Positions 30,060-39,176 of a stretch of DNA of 64,000 nt are shown one piece after another. This DNA comes from Ectobacillus funiculus. Lineage in GTDB: Bacteria > Bacillota > Bacilli > Bacillales > Bacillaceae_G. The stretch covers positions 62,001 to 126,000 of the forward strand of contig NZ_SCFM01000016.1 in the NCBI RefSeq assembly GCF_004138295.1, written 5' to 3'. Each line of letters opens with the position of its first letter. Position 1 is the first letter of the stretch. The notes beneath the pieces were generated by a model. The model was given only the letters and a program-made list of their open reading frames with translations, had not been told where the DNA came from and did no database searches. A program made the translations under genes and the position numbers.

Positions 30060-30092
30060 ACCACGGTCAGTTTGACTGTGGTATTCTTATTT
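30060..30092 (+). terminator. Terminator after the secreted GH32 gene
   Basis: ACCACGGTCA (30060-30069) pairs with TGACTGTGGT (30073-30082), followed by ATTCTTATTT. It separates the enzyme gene from the kinase operon. Confidence 0.75.
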
Positions 30093-30240
30093 GACTCAGC
30101 GCTGGAAATAATTAATACTGAAAAATTCCGTAGTAAGTTAGGAAGGTGTATGTTTCAATTAATATAATGATTTGAAAATGTAATCATCTCTTTTTTGATT
30201 ATATCATGTAGGGAGTTTCTTATTGTTTGGGGGGAGGTAC

Positions 30241-32037
30241 ATGTTTTTTTCTTTACGAAATCGTTTAATGCTTATATTCACCTTGCTGTTAACGATTCCA
30301 TTTATTATTTTATCAATCATTATCCCAAATTGGTTTACATCTATTATGAAAGAGCAGGTTCAGGATTCAACTGTAGAAATGATGGATCAGTACTCACTTT
30401 ATATTAATTCAGTAACGACACAAGCAGAAGAGTTTGGAAAACAGGTTCTTGTGAATCAAACAACGCAAGATTGGATGAAGCTAGAAAAGGATTCTGCTGG
30501 TTCGCTTAAGGAACAGAGTTTGTTAACGAAAAACCAACTCAAAAAGCAGTTGTCCTCCATCACAATTAATAATTCAAATGGAATTTCCATCTCCGTCGTT
30601 CTTAATGATGGGACAGGCATTTGGGGGAATAATCCTTCTCTGCAGAATACGCGGTGGTTTAAAGATTTTTCAGAGCATGATCAGCGATGGGTAAAAGCAC
30701 ATATAGATCCATTTCAGCCATTTCAAGGTATGCAAAATAGCTACCTTCTTCCGTTGTTTGATATGTATACATTTGAAAGGTATGGAGTGATTAAAGTGAA
30801 TGTTCCCACATCCTTGCTCCAAAATGCGTTAAATAAAATTACTCTTGGAAAAAATGGTCGTGTTTATTTGTTGGACAAGCAGGGGACAAATGTATTACTT
30901 GGTCAAGTAAAGACTCCTAAGGATGTATTACAAAAAAGCTTGGCAGAAATAACGAATGGTAAGAGGGAAAAAGGTTTAATAGAAACTGCTTATAAAGGAG
31001 AGCAGTATCTCGTTTTTTTTCAAAAGTTAAGAGTGGGTGATTGGATTTTAATTAGTGAAGTAACGAAGTCTGAATTGTTTTCAAAAATTGAGCAGTTGCA
31101 ACGAAATTTGTTGCTCATAAGCGCTATTATTTTTATTTTAACAATCATAGCTTCCTTTATGCTTTCTTCCAATATCGTAAGCCCTCTTGGCAAGCTTACA
31201 AAGGCCATGAGATTTGTTGAACGTGGTGAATTTGCTGGAGCCAAACGCTTTATGCCTACTATTAAATCTGATAATCATGAGGTTGGGTATGTTATAAAAA
31301 TGTTTAGTCAGACAATTGATCGATTAAAGCATTTGATAGAAACGGAATATGAGGCAAATATTCGCAGAAAAGATGCAGAATACAAAGCGTTATTATTACA
31401 AATCAATCCCCATTTTTTGAATAATACTCTTGAGATTATTGGAGGATTGGCTGCCCAGGGAAAAAGTAAGGACGTAATGAATGTGAGTGTTTATTTAGGC
31501 CGGATGATGAGATATTCATTGAATACCCAAAGTGATGTAGTGAACTTGGGAGAAGAAATCAATTATATCCGAAATTTCACTAATATATTAAAGCTGCGTT
31601 ATGAGGATACAATTTCTATCGTGATTGAAGAGGATGCTGAAACGAAAGAACTTCCGATCATTAAATTTATTCTACAGCCGCTCGTGGAAAACGCAGTTAA
31701 ATATGGTTTTGTAGGAAATAAAGAGGTTGAAATAAAAATCAAAACGGAGAAGGCTGGAAATCAAATATTTATTTCAGTAGAAGATAATGGTGTAGGAATG
31801 TCTGAAGAAGTGATCGCAAACTTATTGAACCAAGAAAAGAATAATGAAACAAGAAATGTATTAGAGAGCAGAGGAAGCAGTATTGGGCTTAAAAATGTAA
31901 TTGGGAGACTGCAGCTTTACTATGGCCGAAATTTTTCGTATGGAATTGAATCTGAAAAGAATATGGGAACAAGGATTACATTCCGCATAAACTTGCATAG
32001 GGGTGATAGCCATGATGAAAGTCATAATAACGGATGA
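30241..32037 (+). CDS. YesM-type sensor histidine kinase
   Basis: A membrane kinase of 599 residues. One membrane helix near residues 8-30 and another near 290-310 enclose a large extracellular dCache-like sensor. HAMP follows (SNIVSPLGKLTKAMRFVERG), then the His_kinase domain with phospho-acceptor H391 in INPHFLNN (the usual Tyr is Asn), the N-box LQPLVENAVKYGF and the G-box EDNGVGMS. Start ATG 30241 is chosen because the TTG at 30223 overlaps the GGGGGGAGG ribosome site. The response-regulator gene overlaps its end by 26 bases, so the two are translationally coupled. It probably senses fructan breakdown products, perhaps through the binding protein two genes on. Confidence 0.9.
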   Translation: MFFSLRNRLMLIFTLLLTIPFIILSIIIPNWFTSIMKEQVQDSTVEMMDQYSLYINSVTTQAEEFGKQVLVNQTTQDWMKLEKDSAGSLKEQSLLTKNQLKKQLSSITINNSNGISISVVLNDGTGIWGNNPSLQNTRWFKDFSEHDQRWVKAHIDPFQPFQGMQNSYLLPLFDMYTFERYGVIKVNVPTSLLQNALNKITLGKNGRVYLLDKQGTNVLLGQVKTPKDVLQKSLAEITNGKREKGLIETAYKGEQYLVFFQKLRVGDWILISEVTKSELFSKIEQLQRNLLLISAIIFILTIIASFMLSSNIVSPLGKLTKAMRFVERGEFAGAKRFMPTIKSDNHEVGYVIKMFSQTIDRLKHLIETEYEANIRRKDAEYKALLLQINPHFLNNTLEIIGGLAAQGKSKDVMNVSVYLGRMMRYSLNTQSDVVNLGEEINYIRNFTNILKLRYEDTISIVIEEDAETKELPIIKFILQPLVENAVKYGFVGNKEVEIKIKTEKAGNQIFISVEDNGVGMSEEVIANLLNQEKNNETRNVLESRGSSIGLKNVIGRLQLYYGRNFSYGIESEKNMGTRITFRINLHRGDSHDESHNNG

Positions 32038-33610
32038 TGAGATTCAAATTCGTAAGGGCTTACGAATGAAGGTGGATTGGGAGGAAGAGGGCTTTCAAAT
32101 TGTTGCAGAGGCTTCTGATGGTCAAGAGGCACTCGAATTGCTTCGAAGCATGGATGTTGATGTGGTCATTACAGATATGCGAATGCCTATTATGAATGGT
32201 ATTGAATTAGCTAAACATTGTCATGAACAATTTCCAAAAGTAAAAGTAATTGTTTTATCGGGATACTCTGATTTTGAATATGTGCGAGGTTCTATGAAGG
32301 AAGGGGTTAAAGACTATTTATTAAAGCCTGTTGCCCCTGATGAATTAGTAGAGGTGTTGAGAAAAATCCGTGCAGAAGTTGAGGATGAAAAGAGAAAGCA
32401 GGCTGAATCAACTCGGCTGCATCAGCTTGTTCACACACAGCTGCAACAAGTACAAGAGCAATATTTACTGCATTTAGTCAAAGGGGAGTGGCTGCAGCTT
32501 AATATAGTGATTGATAGATTGCATCAGCTGCAGCTAGAAAATCTTGCAACCGAAAATGCTGCAGTCCAGTTTGTAACAGTGGAAATTAGGAAGCGTGACG
32601 GGGGTTCAAATAGATTAAAGGAACTCTGGCTCCCTTTTCAGATGTTATGCAAAGAAATAGCGAAAGAGCATACAGGAACATATTCGTTTTACGACCCAAG
32701 CTATGCATTTGTCGTTCATTTTTTATATCTTGTAGATTCTAGGAGTCTGGATAGTGTTTCTAGTTTAGTCGAGAAGATTCAACAAAACGTAAAAACCTTT
32801 CTGAATCTAGAAACGGCAATAGGAATTGGGAATGCTGTGACAGGTCTTGCAGAGCTTAAAAATGGCTATATTTCAAGCTTACTTTCCTGGAGTCAAAGTC
32901 AATTGGGCTCAAAATCACAGGTGATCGATGCGACGGTCATGAAGGAAGAACTATTTAAGTTTTCACCTGATTTAGAGAAAAGGTTAACAAATGCGATTGA
33001 GAATGTGAATTTTGAGGCTTTTAAACAGAATATTCACAATGCGCTAGGAAACACCGAAGACCAATCCATTTTGTCCTTTTCATTTGTTGCTAATCGAGTA
33101 CTATTTTTATTAGGCTCACTGGCTAGAAAATATGATGCTGAAACAAAAGACATTCAGAACACGATGTGGAGTTGTCAGCAGAGCATTTGGGGGCTCAATT
33201 CTCAATGTAAAGTCATAGAGCAGCTCATCCAATTAGCACAGTCCATTATTGAAAAGGTGCGTCTGACCCGTTTTTCGAATGGAAAATTAATCATTGATAA
33301 TGTTCGACATTACTTGGATCAGCATTATGCAAGTGAAATCTCTCTTACTTCGTTATCTGAATTATTTCATATCAATAGTGCGTACTTATCAGAGACTTTT
33401 AAAAATTATGTTGGACAAAATTTTAGCGATTATCTTGTTAATTTGCGAATGGATAAAGCTCAGCAATTTCTGAAAGATAAAGAACTTAAAATCATTGATG
33501 TAGCAAACTTAGTGGGGTTTTCCAACTCCGGCTACTTTAGTACGGTATTTAAAAAACATTTTGGTCAAACACCTGTTGAATTCCGTAATTCCATAAATAC
33601 AGCTGAATGA
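32012..33610 (+). CDS. YesN-type response regulator with AraC DNA-binding domain
   Basis: 533 residues. The receiver domain (1-120) has the acidic pair TDDE at its start, phospho-acceptor D55 in VVITDMRMP, and K104 in LLKPV. A long middle helical region follows. The C-terminal AraC/XylS double helix-turn-helix (about 430-530) includes SLSELFHINSAYLSETFK and DVANLVGFSNSGYFSTVFKK. It is the partner of the preceding kinase and should activate the fructan transport and hydrolysis genes. The ATG at 32012 follows AGGGGTG and lies inside the kinase gene. The binding-protein gene follows 31 bases downstream. Confidence 0.92.
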   Translation: MMKVIITDDEIQIRKGLRMKVDWEEEGFQIVAEASDGQEALELLRSMDVDVVITDMRMPIMNGIELAKHCHEQFPKVKVIVLSGYSDFEYVRGSMKEGVKDYLLKPVAPDELVEVLRKIRAEVEDEKRKQAESTRLHQLVHTQLQQVQEQYLLHLVKGEWLQLNIVIDRLHQLQLENLATENAAVQFVTVEIRKRDGGSNRLKELWLPFQMLCKEIAKEHTGTYSFYDPSYAFVVHFLYLVDSRSLDSVSSLVEKIQQNVKTFLNLETAIGIGNAVTGLAELKNGYISSLLSWSQSQLGSKSQVIDATVMKEELFKFSPDLEKRLTNAIENVNFEAFKQNIHNALGNTEDQSILSFSFVANRVLFLLGSLARKYDAETKDIQNTMWSCQQSIWGLNSQCKVIEQLIQLAQSIIEKVRLTRFSNGKLIIDNVRHYLDQHYASEISLTSLSELFHINSAYLSETFKNYVGQNFSDYLVNLRMDKAQQFLKDKELKIIDVANLVGFSNSGYFSTVFKKHFGQTPVEFRNSINTAE

Positions 33611-33641
33611 TGAAATGAAACTTGGAAAGAAGGGAATGTAG

Positions 33642-34976
33642 ATGAAAAAATCGTTAATAATAAGTGTTTTTGCCCTTATCTTATTTTGTAGCGCTGGGTA
33701 TGCATTGTCGTTTTTTAATACATTCTCTAGCCACCCAAAAGATGCAGATGATGAAACGAGTGTTTCAAACAAGGTGCAATTGACCTTCTGGCGAAATTAC
33801 GGAAACCCGGCAGAAAATAAAGCATATGAAGACATAGTTTCTGCTTTTGAAGCGCTGCATCCTAACATCATGATTGACATGAAGCTCATACCCTATGGTG
33901 ACTACGAATTAAAGTTGCGAACTGAATCTGCTGCTGGAACTCCCCCTGATATTATGGCTATAGATAGTCCTAACTTGGCTCTTTATGCAAATGCAGGAGC
34001 ACTATTGTCTTTAGACCAGTACATGAAAAAGGAAGGGAATATTGAGGATATTCCTGAATCTACGCTAAGAGGAATGAGATTTCATGAAGAAATTTACCTT
34101 GCTCCTCTTGTTGAATCCAGTGTTGCTCTATTTTACAACAAGCATCTTTTCAGAGAGGCCGGAGTTCCTTTTCCATCGGAGGATCCAAATAAACCTCTGA
34201 CATGGGACGAGGTATTGGAAATTGCCAAAAGAATAAATAATCCAGATAAGGGAGTCTATGGGATTGACCCAGCACAAGGGTTTGGCGAAGGGGAAACTGC
34301 CGCTTATTTTAAAATGCCGCTCCTTTGGCAGTTCGGCGCAAGTGTTTTAAGCCCTGATGGAACCACTGCCAGTGGATATTTAGATTCAAAAGAAGCGTTA
34401 GAGGCATTACAATTTTATCAAGATTTATATCATAGGGATGGAGTTGCGGCAATTGAATTACCTCCCCGAACCTTTGAAACGGGCAAACTTGCTATGACTG
34501 TACTTGGCTCTTGGGGATTAACAGATTTGGTAAATAATAATCCGAATTTTAAGCTAGGAGAGGACTTTGGAATTGCTCCTTTGCCAAAGGCTAAATATCA
34601 GGTTGTTCCAAACGGAGGATGGTCACTCGGAATCTCATCCAAGTCTCAATACCCAAAGGAAGCTTGGGAGTTTGTCAAATATGCTACAAGCTATGAAGGA
34701 ATAAAAACATATGTAAAGGAAACTGGGGATATTCCTGTAAGATACTCTGTAGCAAAAGATTTTCCTGAATTTAATGAATACCCTAAAAATATATTTTGGC
34801 AACAAACACAAAAGTTTGCACGGAACCGCCCGGTTACTCCCGCTTATCCTGTTGTAAGCGATGCAATCAAGACATTATTTGAGGAAGTCGGAATCGGTAG
34901 AAAAGATGTAGCAGCTTCAGCGAAGGAAGCAGTAGAAAAAATTAATATAGGTCTAAAAGAAATTCAGAAACCGTAA
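33642..34976 (+). CDS. Extracytoplasmic sugar-binding protein of the kinase/regulator operon
   Basis: A 444-residue SBP_bac_1 family protein. Its hydrophobic N-terminus (SLIISVFALILFCSAGYAL) has a Cys but no proper lipobox, so it may be a membrane-anchored or freely secreted binder rather than a lipoprotein. Landmarks: LTFWRNYGNPAENKAYEDIV, the SAAGTPPDIMAID ligand-site loop, LAPLVESSVALFYNK, and GGWSLGISSKS. It lies in the kinase/regulator operon and is closed by a terminator before the permease genes. That position suggests a sensory accessory that presents sugar to the kinase, although it could also feed the importer downstream. Confidence 0.85.
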   Translation: MKKSLIISVFALILFCSAGYALSFFNTFSSHPKDADDETSVSNKVQLTFWRNYGNPAENKAYEDIVSAFEALHPNIMIDMKLIPYGDYELKLRTESAAGTPPDIMAIDSPNLALYANAGALLSLDQYMKKEGNIEDIPESTLRGMRFHEEIYLAPLVESSVALFYNKHLFREAGVPFPSEDPNKPLTWDEVLEIAKRINNPDKGVYGIDPAQGFGEGETAAYFKMPLLWQFGASVLSPDGTTASGYLDSKEALEALQFYQDLYHRDGVAAIELPPRTFETGKLAMTVLGSWGLTDLVNNNPNFKLGEDFGIAPLPKAKYQVVPNGGWSLGISSKSQYPKEAWEFVKYATSYEGIKTYVKETGDIPVRYSVAKDFPEFNEYPKNIFWQQTQKFARNRPVTPAYPVVSDAIKTLFEEVGIGRKDVAASAKEAVEKINIGLKEIQKP

Positions 34977-34983
34977 CATAGGT

Positions 34984-35017
34984 AACCCTCTAGTTAAGCA
35001 ACTAGGGGGTTTTTTGT
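34984..35017 (+). terminator. Terminator of the kinase/regulator/binding-protein operon
   Basis: AACCCTCTAGTT (34984-34995) pairs with AACTAGGGGGTT (35000-35011) with one wobble, followed by TTTTTG. Confidence 0.9.
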
Positions 35018-35499
35018 ATTTTTTGGAAAATGATAACTGTTTAAGTTGGGGCAAATTTGAGATGGAGGGAAACTTTAAGAATAAGGTATAAGTGCAGCTT
35101 GGCGATTGCTATCCAAGTTGTCTTGATGGGATGCATTTTATGTTTCAAGGTGTATCCCTTGCTGATTCAGCGAGGGTGGAGTGTAGGAATATTGGATTTT
35201 GGTTTTTTTTGCAACCGATTTCAAATGCCGAAAATTTTAAATATCCTTAACCAAAGATATTAAAATCTTCCTTCTAATCATTTTGTTATACTCAAAACAT
35301 GTTAAGCAACACCAACGAAAGGGGGCAACAACAACGAGAGAGGGAAAAGCATTCATGGGAAAATGTAACCGATTTCTAGGAAGATGTTCCTCGGTTCTTT
35401 TTTCATAAAAGGCACACACCCTATAACATGATTTTCCCATTCTCAATGTGTGGATGCCGAAAATCTTTTGTTTAAGTTATTAGATAGGAGGTTAAGCGA
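35018..35499 (+). promoter_or_regulatory. Leader of the importer operon with an internal hairpin
   Basis: No gene is evident in these 480 bases. A composite hairpin (AACCGA at 35367-35372 with TCGGTT at 35391-35396, inner AGGAA/TTCC) is followed by CTTTTTTTC at 35397-35405, about 95 bases before the permease gene. It looks like an early terminator, so the leader may control read-through, or an upstream transcript may end here. Confidence 0.5.
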
Positions 35500-36480
35500 T
35501 TGCAAAAATTATTAAATGTTAATGAAAAGGAAGTCGTACAACAGGCCGAAACTCAAAAGAAAACAGGATCGAAAATAAGGAGTCAAATTGATTATATAAA
35601 GAAGAATTATTTTCTTTATCTACTCATTGCACCAGCTGTTATTCTTACTATCATCTTTAAATATGTACCGATGTACGGGGCAATTATTGCTTTTAAAGAT
35701 TTTAGTCCGATGAAAGGTATTGCAGGCAGTGATTGGGTTGGGCTCAAGCATTTCAAGGACTTTCTTACTTCACCAAACTTCGTTCCGATTTTGATGAATA
35801 CCATCAAACTTAGCTTGTTTGGTCTCATACTTGGTTTTCCGGTACCAATTATATTGGCACTCATGCTGAATCAATTACGAAGAGCAGCTATTAAAAAGAA
35901 TATTCAACTCGTGTTATATGCACCAAATTTTATATCTGTGGTAGTTATTGTTGGGATGACATTCATTTTCTTATCACCAAACGGTCCAATTAATCACATT
36001 GTTACCTCTATAACAGGAGAACCAATCATGTTCATGTCAGACCCAGGATATTTCCGAACAGTCTATATTTTATCTGGAATTTGGCAAGCAGCAGGTTGGT
36101 CATCCATTATTTACGTAGCTGCATTAGCAAATGTTGATCCGGAATTACACAACGCAGCTACGATTGATGGAGCAAATCTTCTGCAAAGAATCATCCATAT
36201 CGACCTGCCGACGCTGAAACCATTAATGGCTATTACTCTTATTTTAGGTGCAGGCGGTATTATGGCGATCGGTTTTGAAAAAGCATATTTGATGCAAACA
36301 GCAATGAATTTACCAACATCTGAAATTATACCCACCTATGTATATAAGCAGGGTTTACAGGCAGGGGATTACGCTTATTCATCAGCCATTGGTTTATTCG
36401 ATTCAGTGATTAACGTTATCTTACTCGTTGTGGTGAATGTGGTCGTGAAGAAATTGAATGAAGGAGAAGGCTTATATTAA
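35500..36480 (+). CDS. CUT1 sugar ABC importer, LplB-type permease
   Basis: 326 residues with a hydrophilic N-terminus (about 35 residues) and six membrane segments. The EAA loop appears as NAATIDGANLLQRIIHIDLP. It belongs to the LplB/YteP group, which works with an LplC-type partner and a large LplA-type binding lipoprotein and imports di- or oligosaccharides. Start is TTG behind AGGAGGT. No ATPase gene accompanies the transporter, so the shared ATPase MsmX or a relative must serve it. It lies 17 bases before its partner permease. Confidence 0.92.
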   Translation: MQKLLNVNEKEVVQQAETQKKTGSKIRSQIDYIKKNYFLYLLIAPAVILTIIFKYVPMYGAIIAFKDFSPMKGIAGSDWVGLKHFKDFLTSPNFVPILMNTIKLSLFGLILGFPVPIILALMLNQLRRAAIKKNIQLVLYAPNFISVVVIVGMTFIFLSPNGPINHIVTSITGEPIMFMSDPGYFRTVYILSGIWQAAGWSSIIYVAALANVDPELHNAATIDGANLLQRIIHIDLPTLKPLMAITLILGAGGIMAIGFEKAYLMQTAMNLPTSEIIPTYVYKQGLQAGDYAYSSAIGLFDSVINVILLVVVNVVVKKLNEGEGLY

Positions 36481-36497
36481 CGTAAAGGAGTCTTGAT

Positions 36498-37379
36498 ATG
36501 AAAATAAAGCACTCTCGTGTAGATCGAATGATATTGGGTGTTAATAATATCTTTCTATGCTTAGCGGTTTTAATTGTGTTAGTTCCCTTGGTCTATATAG
36601 TAATTGCATCATTTATGAATCCGACAGTGTTATTAAATAAAGGTATATCCTTTAATGTTTCAGATTGGAGTCTCAAAGGTTATAAGATCATTTTATCAAA
36701 TCCTGCGATGGTACGAGGCTTTATGAATTCCATTCTGTATTCGGTAGGATTTGCTGTTATAACTGTTATGGTTTCCATTTCTGCTGCCTATCCTTTATCA
36801 GTTAAGGGTTTCGTTGGAAAAAATGTCTTTATGACAATGTTTGTAATTACGATGTTCTTTAGCGGCGGTTTAATTCCAACATACTTGGTAGTAAAAAACC
36901 TAGGAATGCTAAATACTGTATGGGCAATTTTACTGCCTGGTGCTATAAATGTTTGGAACATTATTTTAGCTAGAACCTTCTTTAAGGGAATTCCAAATGA
37001 ATTGTATGAAGCAGCCAGAGTGGATGGTGCCTCAGATTTGCTAATCTTTTTTAAATTAGTGTTACCGCTTTCGAAACCGATCATCTTCGTTTTAGCATTG
37101 TACGCATTTGTCGGTCAATGGAACTCTTATTTTGATGCAATGATTTATCTCGAAGATCCAAGTTTGCATCCACTACAACTCGTTTTAAGATCGATATTAA
37201 TTCAAAACCAAGCAAGTCCGGGGATGATTAGCGATCAACTGGCAATGGCCGAACTGAAAAAGCTTTCGGAAATGATTAAATACTCATCTATTGTAATTTC
37301 TAGTTTACCGCTAATTGTAATGTATCCGTTTTTCCAAAAGTACTTTGAAAAAGGTGTTATGGTTGGTTCTTTGAAGTAA
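36498..37379 (+). CDS. CUT1 sugar ABC importer, LplC/YtcP-type permease
   Basis: 293 residues with six membrane segments and the EAA loop YEAARVDGASDLLIFFKLVLP. It pairs with the preceding permease to make the membrane channel. AAAGGAG precedes the ATG. The C-terminus FQKYFEKGVMVGSLK is the standard ending of this permease group. In one operon with the neighbouring permease and lipoprotein genes. Confidence 0.92.
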   Translation: MKIKHSRVDRMILGVNNIFLCLAVLIVLVPLVYIVIASFMNPTVLLNKGISFNVSDWSLKGYKIILSNPAMVRGFMNSILYSVGFAVITVMVSISAAYPLSVKGFVGKNVFMTMFVITMFFSGGLIPTYLVVKNLGMLNTVWAILLPGAINVWNIILARTFFKGIPNELYEAARVDGASDLLIFFKLVLPLSKPIIFVLALYAFVGQWNSYFDAMIYLEDPSLHPLQLVLRSILIQNQASPGMISDQLAMAELKKLSEMIKYSSIVISSLPLIVMYPFFQKYFEKGVMVGSLK

Positions 37380-37437
37380 TGAACGAATAAAATTCACTTT
37401 TGCAAATGCTTACAAATGACACGTAGGAGGAAGCTTT

Positions 37438-39060
37438 ATGAAAAATGTAAAAAAGGTAATGTTTACTTCGCTTGCTGCTATATTAGTAGCTTCTGGCTGC
37501 AGCAATAGTAAAACTAACAGTAGCAATGGAGAATCAGCATCAAAAGATTATAAGCTATCACAAGTTAATTTTCCTTTAAAGGAAAAGGTTTCCTTGAATT
37601 TTATGACACAAAGCTCACCATTGGCTCCCTCTGATCCAAATAAAAAATTAATTTATCAGCGTCTAGAAGATCAAACAGGTATCCATGTGAATTGGAAGAA
37701 CTACACATCTGATGCCTTCGTTGAAAAAAGAAACCTAGCAGTTGCGAGTGGCGATCTACCTGATGCAATTATAGATGCAGGCTATAGCGACTATGATTTA
37801 TTGAAATTAGCTAAAGATGGTACCATCGTTCCTATTGAAGATTTAATTGATAAAGACATGCCAAACTTAAAGAAGGTTCTAGAGGAAGCACCTCAGTATA
37901 AAGCGATGATGACTGCCCCTGATGGACATATTTACTCCTTCCCTTGGATTGAAGAATTAGGGACAGGTAAAGAAAGCATACAGTCCGTCGACTGCTTTCC
38001 TTGGATTAACGTAGAATGGCTAAATAAGCTAGGATTAAAAATGCCTACAACTACGGATGAATTAGAAAAAGTATTAATTGCTTTTAAAACAAAAGATCCA
38101 AATGGAAATGGGAAAGCTGATGAAATCCCAATGTCCTTCATGATTAATAAGGGAGGGGAAGATCTATCCTTTTTATTCGGCTCCTTTGGTCTAGGTGATA
38201 ACTGGGATCACACCGTTGTAAGCAATGATGGAAAGGTCATCTACACAGCAGCAGATCCGGGATATAAAGAAGGAATTAAATTCCTTAATAAATTGTATAA
38301 AGAAGGCTTACTAGATGTTGAGGCATTTGACCAGGATTGGAATACGTATCTTGCAAAGGGTAAGGATGAGCGTTATGGATTGTATTTCACATGGGATAAA
38401 GGGAATATTACAGGGATGAATGACAAATATGACCTAATGTCGCCGCTAGCGGGTCCAGATGGCCATGTTAATGTAGCGAGAACAAATGGAATGGGCTTTG
38501 ATAGAGGACGAGCGGTTATTACGAGTGCTAATAAAAACCTTGAATTAACTGCAAAATGGATTGATCAATTATATGAACCGCATCAGTCTGTACAAGATAA
38601 CTGGGGTACTTATGGAGATAAAACACAACAAAATATCTTTGAATTAGACAAAACTACAGGAATGTTAAAGCATTTACCTCTACAAGGGACAGCACCAGTA
38701 GAGTTAAGACAAAAAACGAGTATTGGTGGTCCGTTAGCGGTTCTAGATACGTATTATGGCAAGGTTACTACGAAACCAGAGGATGCTGCTTGGAGATTAG
38801 ACTTAATGAAAAAAGTTATGGTTCCTCATATGACAGCCGATAATATTTATCCAAAAGTATTTTTCTCATTAGATGAACTAAAGAAACTTTCTACTATCGA
38901 AGCAGATTTGACTGCTTATGTGAATCGAAAACGTGCTGAATGGATTACAAATGGAAAAGTTGATGAGGAATGGTCAAGCTATCAAGCTGAACTAGATCGA
39001 TTAGGATTAAAAGAGTGGTTGCAAATTAAACAAGCAGGATACGACAGAAATAAAAAATAA
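37438..39060 (+). CDS. LplA/YtcQ-type sugar-binding lipoprotein
   Basis: A 540-residue lipoprotein (lipobox VASGC, Cys21) of the large LplA class that serves LplBC-type permeases. Recognisable segments: NFPLKEKVSLNFMTQSS, then LPDAIIDAGYSDYDLLKLAKDG, given here in parts, and PWIEELGTGKES in the ligand lobe. The C-terminal half has the WGTYGDKTQQNIFE type segment typical of this group. Its place between the permeases and a cytoplasmic fructosidase argues that it captures fructo-oligosaccharides. AGGAGG stands before the ATG. Confidence 0.9.
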   Translation: MKNVKKVMFTSLAAILVASGCSNSKTNSSNGESASKDYKLSQVNFPLKEKVSLNFMTQSSPLAPSDPNKKLIYQRLEDQTGIHVNWKNYTSDAFVEKRNLAVASGDLPDAIIDAGYSDYDLLKLAKDGTIVPIEDLIDKDMPNLKKVLEEAPQYKAMMTAPDGHIYSFPWIEELGTGKESIQSVDCFPWINVEWLNKLGLKMPTTTDELEKVLIAFKTKDPNGNGKADEIPMSFMINKGGEDLSFLFGSFGLGDNWDHTVVSNDGKVIYTAADPGYKEGIKFLNKLYKEGLLDVEAFDQDWNTYLAKGKDERYGLYFTWDKGNITGMNDKYDLMSPLAGPDGHVNVARTNGMGFDRGRAVITSANKNLELTAKWIDQLYEPHQSVQDNWGTYGDKTQQNIFELDKTTGMLKHLPLQGTAPVELRQKTSIGGPLAVLDTYYGKVTTKPEDAAWRLDLMKKVMVPHMTADNIYPKVFFSLDELKKLSTIEADLTAYVNRKRAEWITNGKVDEEWSSYQAELDRLGLKEWLQIKQAGYDRNKK

Positions 39061-39081
39061 TAGATTCATAAAAGGCTCTTG

Positions 39082-39126
39082 GATTGGGGATATACAGCAC
39101 AAAGGTACATCCTCAATCTGCTTTTA
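39082..39126 (+). terminator. Hairpin after the binding-protein gene
   Basis: GATTGGGGAT (39082-39091) pairs with ATCCTCAATC (39109-39118, one wobble), followed by TGCTTTTATT. A partial terminator that would set importer genes apart from the fructosidase gene. Confidence 0.65.
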
Positions 39127-39176
39127 TTAACGGTTAGTACCTTCATTAATATAAAACGTATGAAAAGGAGAAAAAA

